Positions 53,748 through 61,733 of a stretch of 64,000 bases of DNA are shown here, one piece after another. A program made the translations under genes and the position numbers. The notes under the pieces are model-generated. The model did not search any database and was not told where the DNA came from. It saw nothing but the letters and a program-made list of their open reading frames with translations. Origin of the DNA: Myxococcales bacterium (GTDB taxonomy: Bacteria; Myxococcota_A; Polyangia; Palsa-1104); assembly GCA_028287105.1 (NCBI GenBank), contig JAQBQH010000099.1:1-64000 (forward strand), written 5' to 3'. Each line of letters starts with the position of its first letter. Position 1 is the stretch's first letter.

Positions 53748-54152
53748 TCATGGTGAAGGCTCTCGCCTCGGAATCGGTCCGATGAGGCCGCTACCGATAT
53801 GACGACCGACCGTCTCGAGTAGAACCTCGAGGTCGAAGGGCTTGCCGATGAAACCGGCCGCTCCAATTTCTTCGGCGGTTCGCTGCGCGTCATATGCCGC
53901 CGTGATGACGACGATGGGAGCTCCGGTCAACCCACGGGCGCGCAGCTCGCTCATGAGCTCGCGGCCGCTCATCACCGGCATGTTCATGTCGAGCAAGATC
54001 AGGTGCGGTAGACCGCTCGCCAGAACGTAGTCGAGCGCCTCTCTTCCATCGACAGCCTCGACGACCTGGTAGCCGCCGCGCTGAAGAATGAAAACGATCG
54101 CGTCACGAATGTCCTCGTCATCGTCGGCAACCAATACCTTGGGCTTGCTCAC
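53748..54152 (-). CDS. single-domain response regulator
   Basis: 134 residues from GTG 54152, preceded by AGGGGA. A receiver domain only: LVADDDEDIRDA acidic pocket, phospho-acceptor Asp in LILLDMNMPVMSG, Thr in VVITAAYD and Lys in GKPFDLE. Its GTG overlaps the TGA of the histidine kinase gene (GTGA), so translation is coupled and the kinase is its near-certain partner. No output domain; it probably acts by protein contact or in a relay. Confidence 0.92.
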   Translation of the reverse strand: MSKPKVLVADDDEDIRDAIVFILQRGGYQVVEAVDGREALDYVLASGLPHLILLDMNMPVMSGRELMSELRARGLTGAPIVVITAAYDAQRTAEEIGAAGFIGKPFDLEVLLETVGRHIGSGLIGPIPRREPSP

Positions 54153-55267
54153 GCGGTTTCCCCTGCCGCCGGCAGGTCCACGTAGAACGTCGTCCCGCTC
54201 CCTTCGGCCGACTCGAACCAAATCCGCCCGCCGTGCTGCTTCACAATCTCGCGCGCAATGAAGAGCCCTACGCCGATGCCACCGACATCGTCCGGACGTC
54301 CCGCGTGTGCTCTGAAGAACTTTTCGAAGACTCGCTCCCTCTTATCGTCGGGAATTCCGATGCCGTGATCGGCGACGCTCAGGCGTATCCCATACTCCGT
54401 ACGCGTGAGCGACACCTCGATCGAGGACTTGTCGCTCGAGTATTTGACGGCGTTATCCAGGAGTGAACGCGTCATTTGTCGCAGCCGCCGAGCGTCACCG
54501 TCTATCGCGACCGGCGTTGCTTCCACGACCCGAATCCGGCGCGCCGCCGCGGTCGGCATCTGCTCCACGACCTCGCGGAGCAGCTGACCGAGACCAACCT
54601 GCCGGCGGAAGAGGCTCAGGATCCCGCCCTGCAGATCGGTAAGATCCAACAGCGATCCGATCAGTCGATCAATCCGGTCAGCGCCGCGCACCATCGCCTC
54701 GAGGAGGCGCAGCACGCCGGCGGGCGCATCCGCGAGCATGGACAACGCAGCCTGGGCGTTCGCTTTGATGATGGTCACGGGCGTCTTCAATTCGTGTGCA
54801 GCGACCCGAATGAACTCCTCCTTGGCTCGTTCCAGCTCGTACTCGTGCGTGACGTCGGTGACCGTCTTGACGGCGCCCACAATTTCGCCTGCCGCTCCGC
54901 GAATCGGCGCGGCCCTGGTACGCAACACCAACCGCTCGCCACTCCGGCGATCGATGAGCTCGAGCCGATGCACGACCGGATCGCCAGCGAGCGCACGTGC
55001 GAGGGGGGAGTCCTCCACGGGAATCAAATGACCTTCTTCGTCTCGCACATCCAAAAATCGGAACGGATAGGGCCCCTTTCGCTGCACCTCTTCCAGGTCC
55101 TTGGCGCCAACGATGCACAGCCCGACGGGATTGATTGCGATGAGTCGACCGGTCTCGTCGCAGACGAAGACACCGTCGGTCATGCTGTCGAGCACCGCCG
55201 CCAATTCCATGGAGTCACCACGGAGGGAGGTAAGCGCCTCCGTAGACGCCGTCGATATCGAAAACAT
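54149..55267 (-). CDS. PAS-domain histidine kinase, soluble
   Basis: 372 residues, no membrane segment. A PAS domain at about 20-140 (LDSMTDGVFVCDETGRLIAI ... VGAVKTVTDVTHEYE) precedes HisKA with the phospho-acceptor His in VAAHELKTPVTII, and the ATPase domain (N box RSLLDNAVKYSSDKS; G1 DHGIGI; G2 GGIGVGLFIA). A cytoplasmic signal, possibly a PAS-bound ligand or redox state, is likely. ATG 55267 has no clear ribosome site; ATG 55210 (MELAAVLDSM) is an alternative. First gene of a two-gene operon. Confidence 0.92.
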   Translation of the reverse strand: MFSISTASTEALTSLRGDSMELAAVLDSMTDGVFVCDETGRLIAINPVGLCIVGAKDLEEVQRKGPYPFRFLDVRDEEGHLIPVEDSPLARALAGDPVVHRLELIDRRSGERLVLRTRAAPIRGAAGEIVGAVKTVTDVTHEYELERAKEEFIRVAAHELKTPVTIIKANAQAALSMLADAPAGVLRLLEAMVRGADRIDRLIGSLLDLTDLQGGILSLFRRQVGLGQLLREVVEQMPTAAARRIRVVEATPVAIDGDARRLRQMTRSLLDNAVKYSSDKSSIEVSLTRTEYGIRLSVADHGIGIPDDKRERVFEKFFRAHAGRPDDVGGIGVGLFIAREIVKQHGGRIWFESAEGSGTTFYVDLPAAGETA

Positions 55268-55346
55268 CGATTGCGGTATTGACTGCTGGGACCCATGCGA
55301 GCGAGTGGCCTTACTGCAGCAGGCCAGCGCGGCGGAGGGCAGGCGA

Positions 55347-56687
55347 CTACCTGCAACCTCCGGTGCCCGCCGCGGGCGATGCGGGCGGTTTGAGCAGCGC
55401 CGGCGTCGTGAAGTCGAAGAGGTCGAGCAGCGCGCTCGAGTTGGCGTCGCGGTGCGTCATGGCCGGCAGGCCGTAGACCAGCTCGATGAAGCGCGTGATT
55501 GACGTGATCTCCTGCGGCACGTGTGAGACGTACGCCGGTCGCGAGTACGGCGAGATGACCACCATCGGCAGTCGCACGCCCATGCGGTTGAACGCGGCGT
55601 TGGCCGCGCCCGCCGACGGCACGCACGCCGGCGGTGGCGGCACATGATCGAAAAAGCCACCACCCTCGTCGTAGGTCATGATGATCGCCAGGTGCGCCCA
55701 CTGCTTCGAGGCGAAGGCGGCGGTGAGCACCTTGCGCACGAACGCTTCGCCCTTCTGCGCGTCGCCGGGCGGGTGCTCGTCTTGCGTGTCGCCCTCGCCG
55801 TCGATGAAGGTGACCGCGGGCAGCGTGCCGGCGGCGAGCGCCGCGAAGTAGTCGGCCGTCGGGTGGAAGCCGGGAGTCGTCTTCGTCCAGCTGATGCAGT
55901 CCTGGCGCGGACCGTTGTCGGCGTAGGCGGCCCACTTGATCTTGGCCTTGTCGAGCGCGTCATAGATGGTGGGCACGGTGATCTTGCGCTCGAAGGTGTT
56001 GATCACGCCGTCGGAGGTGGCGGCGTAGAGGTAGTCGCGATTGGGCCAGGTCGGGCCGAGGACGGCGCTGAAGAAGCGATCGCTCATGGCGAAGGTCGAG
56101 TAGACCCAATAGTAGAAGGGGATGTCGGTCTGGTCGTACCAGGAGATCGCGCGCTCGCCGGGGCCGCTCGCATTGGCGACCTTGTAGAAGCTGTCCATCT
56201 TGCCGCTGTTCCACTCGCTGTGAATGGCGGCGAAGCTGTGCGGCAGGTCGGGCGAGATGCACGTCGTGGTCGCGTGCGCGGGTTTGGCGGTGCCGCCGCC
56301 CGGAATCGGATTGGTGTAGTTGGCCGGGATGCCGTCGACGGGGTGGCCGTGCTGCGTGAGCCGTCCGAGGTAGTGATCGAACGAGCGGTTCTCCTGCATG
56401 ATCACGAGGACGTGATCGATGGGCAGCTTGGCGCGATCGGCGGCGGTGAAGCCGATGGTCTTGGCGACGTCGTCGCCGGGGCCGAAGGTGCAGCGATCGC
56501 GCAGCTGCTCCAGACTGGGGCCGGCATCGACGTCGGCGGCGTCGTCACCGCCGTCGACCGCGCCGTCGTCGCTGTCGGCCAGGTCGGGCCAGTAGACGCC
56601 GAGGTCCTCGTTGGCGACATTGAGCTGGCCGCCACATCCGATACAAGCGGCCACGAGGACCCCACCGATCCATGATGAAAAACGCAT
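55347..56687 (-). CDS. phosphoesterase family (acid phosphatase / phospholipase C-like) lipoprotein
   Basis: 446 residues from ATG 56687. MRFSSWIGGVLVAACIGC is a lipoprotein signal with Cys18 as likely lipidation site. An acidic linker (DLADSDDGAVDGGDDAADVD) leads to the phosphoesterase domain: IDHVLVIMQENRSFDHYLGR carries the metal and nucleophile region, later ...TYDEGGGFFDHVPPP and MVVISPYSRP. Bacterial phospholipase C enzymes of this family are longer and carry extra C-terminal domains that are absent here, so a phosphatase-type activity is equally likely. Extracytoplasmic; probably scavenges phosphate or acts on phospholipids. Confidence 0.88.
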   Translation of the reverse strand: MRFSSWIGGVLVAACIGCGGQLNVANEDLGVYWPDLADSDDGAVDGGDDAADVDAGPSLEQLRDRCTFGPGDDVAKTIGFTAADRAKLPIDHVLVIMQENRSFDHYLGRLTQHGHPVDGIPANYTNPIPGGGTAKPAHATTTCISPDLPHSFAAIHSEWNSGKMDSFYKVANASGPGERAISWYDQTDIPFYYWVYSTFAMSDRFFSAVLGPTWPNRDYLYAATSDGVINTFERKITVPTIYDALDKAKIKWAAYADNGPRQDCISWTKTTPGFHPTADYFAALAAGTLPAVTFIDGEGDTQDEHPPGDAQKGEAFVRKVLTAAFASKQWAHLAIIMTYDEGGGFFDHVPPPPACVPSAGAANAAFNRMGVRLPMVVISPYSRPAYVSHVPQEITSITRFIELVYGLPAMTHRDANSSALLDLFDFTTPALLKPPASPAAGTGGCR

Positions 56688-56963
56688 GTGGACCGGGCTG
56701 CAGAGCAAGCCATATACCGCGATCGAGATTCCATGGTTTCAAGGTGATGGCGGTGGTGTTTGCCCAATGACCTTCGTCTGTTTGCGGACGGCAGTGTGCA
56801 CCTGAGCGGGCCGCGCTGCAGTCGCCCAAGCGGTGGCCGTCCGATCGCTCGCGCGCCACGACTCAGATGTCCTGCACGGCCCCGCGCGTGCAAGAGCCTC
56901 GCGGCCGACGTAACCGAATCGACCGACGAGGCGACGGGCGCACGCCGCCTCGTCGGCTACAGG

Positions 56964-56983
56964 AGTTGTTGCGCGCAACAACT
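56964..56983. promoter_or_regulatory. 20-bp perfect palindrome, operator candidate
   Basis: AGTTGTTGCGCGCAACAACT reads the same on both strands. It lies 86 bp before the DUF4266 gene start (57069), inside a 380-bp region without a convincing gene. Perfect symmetry over 20 bp suggests a dimeric regulator site controlling the DUF4266/DUF3570 pair. Confidence 0.6.
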
Positions 56984-57068
56984 TGCGCAGCTGCCCCAAA
57001 TTGAGCAGCGCAGGGCCGCGGCGGCCGCGGGAACGCGCGCGGACTGGGGCTTGCATCGTCGGCGCGCC

Positions 57069-57290
57069 ATGCGCCGACTCGTCCTGATCGTCCTCGCAGC
57101 CAGCTCGTTCGCCGGCGGCTGCGCCCGGGTCCGACCGTGGCAGCGCGGCCGCCTCGCCAGCCCGGCGATGCAATTTCAAATGTCGCCGCTCGGCAACGCC
57201 CAGGTCGATTCGGTCCTCGAGATCACCGAAGGCGGCACGTTCACCAGCGCCGGTCCCGGCAGTGCCGGCGCAGGCTGCGGTTGTCATTGA
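57069..57290 (+). CDS. DUF4266 lipoprotein
   Basis: 73 residues. MRRLVLIVLAASSFAGGC is a lipoprotein signal (Cys18). The mature part starts ARVRPWQRGRLASPAMQ, the DUF4266 signature (CxxVxPWERGxLAxPxM), and ends GAGCGCH, the usual Gly/Cys tail. In known genomes DUF4266 genes sit with DUF3570 genes, often near ApbE-type flavin transferases and thioredoxin-like proteins. The start is set by the signal peptide. The stop overlaps the next gene's TTG. Confidence 0.88.
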   Translation: MRRLVLIVLAASSFAGGCARVRPWQRGRLASPAMQFQMSPLGNAQVDSVLEITEGGTFTSAGPGSAGAGCGCH

Positions 57291-58597
57291 GCCGCTGCGC
57301 ACGCACCGCGCTCGTTTCGCTGGCGGTCGCGCTCGCCGGCGCAACGGCAGCGGCGAGCGATCCGCCGCCCGCCGAGTCGCCGTCACAGGCCGCGTCGCCG
57401 TCACAGGCCGAGTCGCCGTCCCCCGCCTCACCGCAGTCGGCCGTCGAAGAGTCGGGCGGCGCCGCGAGCGCGCCAATGACGGGAGCTCTGCGCACCAGTA
57501 TCTACGCCGACGGCGATCAGACCATCGTCTTTCGCGCGCTGGCAGCGATCGCGGGCGGCATCGGCCACTGGATCCTGAGCGGCACGGCGACGGCGGACGT
57601 GATCTCGAGCGCCTCGATCGACGTGCGCTCGTCGGCCGACCTGAGCAAGGTCGACGTCACGACCAGCGCCTCGGGTAGGACCTCGACCTCGGGCGGCAAG
57701 ATGACCGACCGCCGCTTGTCGGTCACCGGCGGCGCCGGCTGGAACGACGGGCGCGGCCACGCCTTCAACCTGTCCACCTCCTTCGCCAACGAGCAGGACT
57801 ACAACAGCATCAGCGGCGGCTGGAACGGCTCCATCGATCTGTTCGGCCGCGTGACGACGCTGCTTGGCGGTCTGACGTTCACCCAAAACTGGATCGGCAG
57901 CGTTCTGGACCGCACCTTTGCGCGCCAGATGTACGCGATTGGCTGGGCCGCCGGCGTCGCCCAGGTCCTCACGCAGTCGGACGCGCTGCGTCTGCGCTAC
58001 GACGGCGCCGTCGCGAACGGATACCAGGGGTCGCCGTATCGCACGGTGCGGTTCGGCGACTGGACGACCACCGTCGGCTCCAACCAGCGCATCACCTTCG
58101 CCAACACCATCGGGTCCACCGACGGGCTGGCCGAGACGGTGCCCGAGCTGCGGGTCCGTCACGCGGTCGGCCTCGAGTGGGTGCACTCGTTCCTCGAGGG
58201 AGTCGCCCTGCACACCGAGGCGCGCCTCGGCAGCGACAGCTGGGGCGTGCAGAGCGTCACCGCCGGCGCGGAGCTGCGCATGGCGACGGGGAATTGGCGG
58301 CTTCGCGTCGGCTACCGCTTCTACGCGCAGTCCGGCGCCGACTTCTATGAGCCCAAGTACCTGCTGGCGTCGACGAGCTACGCCTATTACACCTCGGACA
58401 AGGAGCTGAGCCGGGAGCTCGGGCACGTGGCCACCGTCGGCATCTCGCGCGTGCTGCGGCAGCCGCGGCGTGCCGGCGCGGTACCCATGCTGCTCGACGT
58501 GACCGGCACCTTCCTGCGCTACGACTATCCCGACTTCGTCCTTTTGCACTCGCGCGCCAGCGGGTTCGTCGAGCTGGGCGTGACCTGGGAGCCCTGA
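57287..58597 (+). CDS. DUF3570 outer-membrane beta-barrel-like protein
   Basis: 436 residues from TTG 57287, which overlaps the TGA of DUF4266 (ATTGA). This start is favoured because the peptide that follows (SRCARTALVSLAVALAGATA) is a good signal peptide. A Ser/Pro/Ala/Glu repeat linker follows, then a body of alternating amphipathic strands typical of DUF3570 (YADGDQTIVFRALAAIAGGI, VTTSASGRTSTSGGKMTDRR, AFNLSTSFANEQDYNSISGG) with an aromatic C-terminus FVELGVTWEP like outer-membrane barrels. Role unknown; translational coupling with the DUF4266 lipoprotein suggests they assemble together. Confidence 0.85.
   Translation: MSRCARTALVSLAVALAGATAAASDPPPAESPSQAASPSQAESPSPASPQSAVEESGGAASAPMTGALRTSIYADGDQTIVFRALAAIAGGIGHWILSGTATADVISSASIDVRSSADLSKVDVTTSASGRTSTSGGKMTDRRLSVTGGAGWNDGRGHAFNLSTSFANEQDYNSISGGWNGSIDLFGRVTTLLGGLTFTQNWIGSVLDRTFARQMYAIGWAAGVAQVLTQSDALRLRYDGAVANGYQGSPYRTVRFGDWTTTVGSNQRITFANTIGSTDGLAETVPELRVRHAVGLEWVHSFLEGVALHTEARLGSDSWGVQSVTAGAELRMATGNWRLRVGYRFYAQSGADFYEPKYLLASTSYAYYTSDKELSRELGHVATVGISRVLRQPRRAGAVPMLLDVTGTFLRYDYPDFVLLHSRASGFVELGVTWEP
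57371..57424 (+). repeat. 18-bp tandem repeat encoding Ser-Pro-Ala linker
   Basis: Three tandem copies of an 18-bp unit (GCCGAGTCGCCGTCACAG, with changes in copies two and three) encode repeats of A(E/A)SPS(Q/P) directly after the DUF3570 signal peptide. Copy number may vary between strains. Confidence 0.8.
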
Positions 58598-58796
58598 GGC
58601 ACTCGCGAATGGCGGCTGCAAACCGCCGTCCTCGGTGGGGGACTTCCCACCCGAGAAGTGCAGTCGCCGATCCGCCGCCGCCGCGGCGCGTGCGCTCGGC
58701 CGACGAACCCCGCGGATCGCGCGCACTGCCGCGCCGATACGCAATGCCCGCGACACTCACCGCAATTGGAATCGACGTTGCACTGGGCCGTTTCGA

Positions 58797-59333
58797 ATGC
58801 GATGCGGCCGACTCGTCCTATTGCTCACGATCGTCAACGTCAATGCTGGTTGTCTCGATCAGATCGTTCCGCTCCACGAACGCGTGGAAGAGCCTCAGGT
58901 GCAGCGGATGCTCTCGCAACGCACCTTCGAGGGCAGCGGCTTCCTCCCGGTTGGACAGGCGGCGTTCGACAGCGACCTCGAGCCCGACAAGAAGGTGACG
59001 ATGTTCGTGTCGCGAGCCGCCGTGGCCGCGTACTCGGCGGTCAGCCCAGAAGCCGACGCGACCTCAGGGCCCGCGTTTCCCATCGGCGGCGTCATCGTGC
59101 GCGATGTCAGCGATGCGAGCGGCGCACCGACCGGGCTGACCGTCATGGTCAAGCGCGAGCCGGGCTACTTCCCCGAGGCGGGCGACTTCTTCTTCGGCGT
59201 CACCGACCTCGCGGGCGTTCCGGTCAACGGCGAGGACGGTGTCGAATGGGGAGCTCTCGCCTCCTGCGCCACGTGTCACCACACCCGCGCAGCGGCGGGC
59301 TACCTCTTCGGCGTGCCGCAGAGCGCTCGCTGA
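58797..59333 (+). CDS. cytochrome P460-like heme lipoprotein
   Basis: 178 residues from ATG 58797; the start MRCGRLVLLLTIVNVNAGC is a lipoprotein signal (Cys19). The pattern ...VMVKREPGYFPEAGDFFFGV, then WGALASCATCHHTRAAAGYL and FGV matches cytochrome P460-type proteins, which bind c-type heme via CxxCH near the C-terminus and have a beta fold. Some relatives oxidise hydroxylamine using a Lys cross-link to the heme; others are electron carriers. It follows the DUF3570 gene by 200 bp on the same strand. Anchoring to a membrane is expected. Confidence 0.75.
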   Translation: MRCGRLVLLLTIVNVNAGCLDQIVPLHERVEEPQVQRMLSQRTFEGSGFLPVGQAAFDSDLEPDKKVTMFVSRAAVAAYSAVSPEADATSGPAFPIGGVIVRDVSDASGAPTGLTVMVKREPGYFPEAGDFFFGVTDLAGVPVNGEDGVEWGALASCATCHHTRAAAGYLFGVPQSAR

Positions 59334-59401
59334 CGGCGGCGGCGCCTGGACGCTCAGCGACGGGCGCTTGACAGTAACTCACAACTGAGCGACGACACGG
59401 C

Positions 59402-60241
59402 ATGCGCATCCTTCCACTTGCCTGCTTGTTGCTCGTTGGCGCCTGCTCCCCCTCCCCTGCCACCGATGAAACGGCGAACGCGCTGAGCCCGACGGCGCGG
59501 CCGAAGGCGCAGCTCGATTTTCAGGCCGGCTGGGTCCAAGTCCAGCGCGGCGCGCTGGTGCGCGGCGGTCACGTCGACATCACCTACGCGCGCGCACGGC
59601 TGCCGGCGTGCCCCGCGCCAACGGTGTTCGCGTACGCGCGCTTTCAGCCGGGCGGTCAGCAGCTCTCGAGCGACGAGGCGTTCGGCTTCGACGTGCCGGC
59701 CGACGCGACCTCCGTCGAGCTCTGGTTCCATGCGCTGGCGCCGGGCTGCGAGCAGTGGGACTCGAACTACGGCCGCAATTGGAAGTTCCCTGTCGTCGCG
59801 GCGTCGCCGGCCGCCGTGGGATGGGCGGGCGATTGGGGCTCGTCGACCAACCGCGCGTGCCAGCACGGCGCGGGCGTGCCGCAGCCGATCACCATCGACG
59901 AGTACATGCGCGAGCGCGCCTGCATCTTCGTCGACGCCGATGTCTGGGTCCCGGGCGTCACCGACGTCGCGGCGCCCCACCCCGAGTGGCTCCAGGCCGG
60001 GGTGCGCTGGGCCAAGGACGCGCAGGCGCCCGCCGACGCGTGGCTCGAGTACCAGGGCCTCGTCGGCCACAACGCGCGCTTCCGCTGGACGGTGCCCTAC
60101 GAGGTGCGCAACTTCGCCGACTGGACCACGGTGAGCTACTCGTTCCGCTTCTCCACCGACGGCAACAGCTGGGTCCGCGCGGCGCAGCCCTCCGGCGCAG
60201 ACTGGACCCTCGCGCGCGCCTTCACCCTGCCGACGCCGTAG
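59402..60241 (+). CDS. hypothetical lipoprotein (DUF6209-like)
   Basis: 279 residues. MRILPLACLLLVGAC gives lipidation at Cys15. The mature protein begins with a beta domain (GHVDITYARARLPACPAPTV), contains a Trp-rich core (WDSNYGRNWKFPVV ... VGWAGDWGSS), paired Cys and a second beta domain (WLEYQGLVGHNARFRWTVPY). This general form recalls DUF6209 proteins known from myxobacteria; the match is from memory and not certain. Exported, role unknown. 68 bp after the P460-like gene. Confidence 0.65.
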   Translation: MRILPLACLLLVGACSPSPATDETANALSPTARPKAQLDFQAGWVQVQRGALVRGGHVDITYARARLPACPAPTVFAYARFQPGGQQLSSDEAFGFDVPADATSVELWFHALAPGCEQWDSNYGRNWKFPVVAASPAAVGWAGDWGSSTNRACQHGAGVPQPITIDEYMRERACIFVDADVWVPGVTDVAAPHPEWLQAGVRWAKDAQAPADAWLEYQGLVGHNARFRWTVPYEVRNFADWTTVSYSFRFSTDGNSWVRAAQPSGADWTLARAFTLPTP

Positions 60242-60313
60242 CCTGCATCACCGAAACTGTAATCAGGCCCTGCAAATTGGCTCGAAACGAGCGATAATGG
60301 GCCCCGAGCCTCT

Positions 60314-60880
60314 TTGAAGTCCCCGCCGGCACAAGTGAAGGGCAGCGTCGTTCTCTCGAGGCTCGAGCTCATTGCGGCCAAGGGCGTGTTCGAGCAGGTG
60401 ATGGCAGCCCTGCCCGCCGACGATCAAAGCGTCTGGCGCGGGATCGTGCTGGCCGTGTCGTGGTACCCGTTCGAGATGGCGCAACGGCTCGACCAGGCCA
60501 TTGCGACGGTCATGTCGCCGAAGCACAAGAGGCAGTTCTTCCTCGATATGGGGCGCGCCTCGGCCGACGCCAACCTGTCGAACATCCACAAGGCCTTCGT
60601 TCACGTCGGCGATCCGCACTACCTCCTGTCGCGCGCGCCGCAGATTTACAGCAAGTACTACGACAAAGGCCGTCGCACCTACGAGAAGAGCTCACCGACG
60701 AGCTGTCTGCTCAAGACGTTCGAGGCCGAGAGCGTCACGCTCGACGATTGCCTCACCGTCGTTGGCTGGCACGTGCGAGCGATCGAGATCTGCGGCGGCA
60801 AGAGCGCGCGGGTCAAGGAGACCCTCTGTCGAGCGCGCGGCGACGATCATTGCGAGTATCACTGCTCGTGGAGCGAATAG
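60314..60880 (+). CDS. DUF2378 family-like protein
   Basis: 188 residues from TTG 60314; GTG 60335 is another possible start. The pattern GSVVLSRLELIAAKGVFEQV, an alpha-helical middle (WYPFEMAQRLDQAIATVMSP, MGRASADANL) and the Cys/His-containing C-terminus (VGWHVRAIEICGGKSARVKE ... ARGDDHCEYHCSW) resembles the DUF2378 (TIGR02265) family, described as a paralogous family of myxobacteria. Its fold recalls heme-NO-binding-like domains (last part GxxCEY). Function unknown; often proposed to be regulatory. Convergent with the gene at 60936-61733. Confidence 0.65.
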   Translation: MKSPPAQVKGSVVLSRLELIAAKGVFEQVMAALPADDQSVWRGIVLAVSWYPFEMAQRLDQAIATVMSPKHKRQFFLDMGRASADANLSNIHKAFVHVGDPHYLLSRAPQIYSKYYDKGRRTYEKSSPTSCLLKTFEAESVTLDDCLTVVGWHVRAIEICGGKSARVKETLCRARGDDHCEYHCSWSE

Positions 60881-60935
60881 CAGTCAGCGAACCGATTCAT
60901 GGGCGCGACCAGATACTCCTGATTGCGCGGATCAC

Positions 60936-61733
60936 TCAATAGGCGGCGCCGAAAGCGAGGCCGAACCCGTCGCGCAGGGCCGTAGGAGCGACGTGCCACC
61001 CGAGCGACGCACGCGCTTCCTTGCCCGGCGCCAAATCACCGGCGCGATAGCGGCGCAAGAGCGTGATCGCGTCGGTCGGTTGCGTGACGATCTGGAGCTC
61101 GCCGAGCGCGGCACCGAGGAACATGTTGATCGCCGCCGAGTGCCAGCGGTCGAAGGCGATGCCCAGCACGAGGCCGGTGCCGATGTTGAAGAGGAAGGTG
61201 ACGGCCTGCATGGCCGGGCCGGTCGCGATCTCCTCGCTGCGCGCGTCGCGGATGAGGAAGTATTCGGCCTCGGCCACGAGCGCGCAGCGATCGACGCCGC
61301 GTCCGGCGTGCGCGACGTGGCGGTCGAGCGTCCACTGATCGATCGTCACGCGCGGGTAGAAGATGGCGAGCTGCGCCAGGCTGAAGCCGACGGACGCGGC
61401 GCCGATGTAGAGATCGACGCGGTCACCTTCGTCGGGGACGTGGGTGGCGCCGAGGAGCTGAAAGCCGGCGGCGAAGGCGAGCGCACCCGCCGAGCTCCAT
61501 GCCCAGATGCGCGACTGACGCGCCGCGCGCCGCATGCCGAGCTGCACAAAGGAGAGGCGCACCTCGGAGTCGGCGTCTGCCAGCGACGGGACCGCGCCGT
61601 TGGGCAGCGCACATTCGGCCGCGCGCGCCGCCACAGGATGGACGGCGAGCGCGACGAAGGCGGTGAGCGCGACGAACGCAGCGAGCGCAACTGGCGCGAC
61701 GAGCGGCAGCGCGCCGCGGCGCGGCTCAGCCAA
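60936..61733 (-). CDS. membrane protein overlapping the aldehyde dehydrogenase gene
   Basis: About 265 residues from TTG 61733, which overlaps the end of the aldehyde dehydrogenase gene by 8 bp. A signal peptide or membrane helix (LVAPVALAAFVALTAFVALA ... VAARAAEC) is followed by two to four further hydrophobic segments (SAGALAFAAGFQLLG; AVTFLFNIGTGLVLGIAF) and a polar C-terminus (GWHVAPTALRDGFGLAFGAA) like an outer-membrane-type last strand. I do not recognise the family. Its coupling to the dehydrogenase suggests co-expression. The start is uncertain. Confidence 0.6.
   Translation of the reverse strand: MAEPRRGALPLVAPVALAAFVALTAFVALAVHPVAARAAECALPNGAVPSLADADSEVRLSFVQLGMRRAARQSRIWAWSSAGALAFAAGFQLLGATHVPDEGDRVDLYIGAASVGFSLAQLAIFYPRVTIDQWTLDRHVAHAGRGVDRCALVAEAEYFLIRDARSEEIATGPAMQAVTFLFNIGTGLVLGIAFDRWHSAAINMFLGAALGELQIVTQPTDAITLLRRYRAGDLAPGKEARASLGWHVAPTALRDGFGLAFGAAY

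Noticed and set aside
56739-57476. 245-codon minus-strand frame over the DUF4266 promoter region
   Set aside because: Contains TATRPVTATRP-type repeats that mirror the plus-strand linker repeat; a composition shadow.
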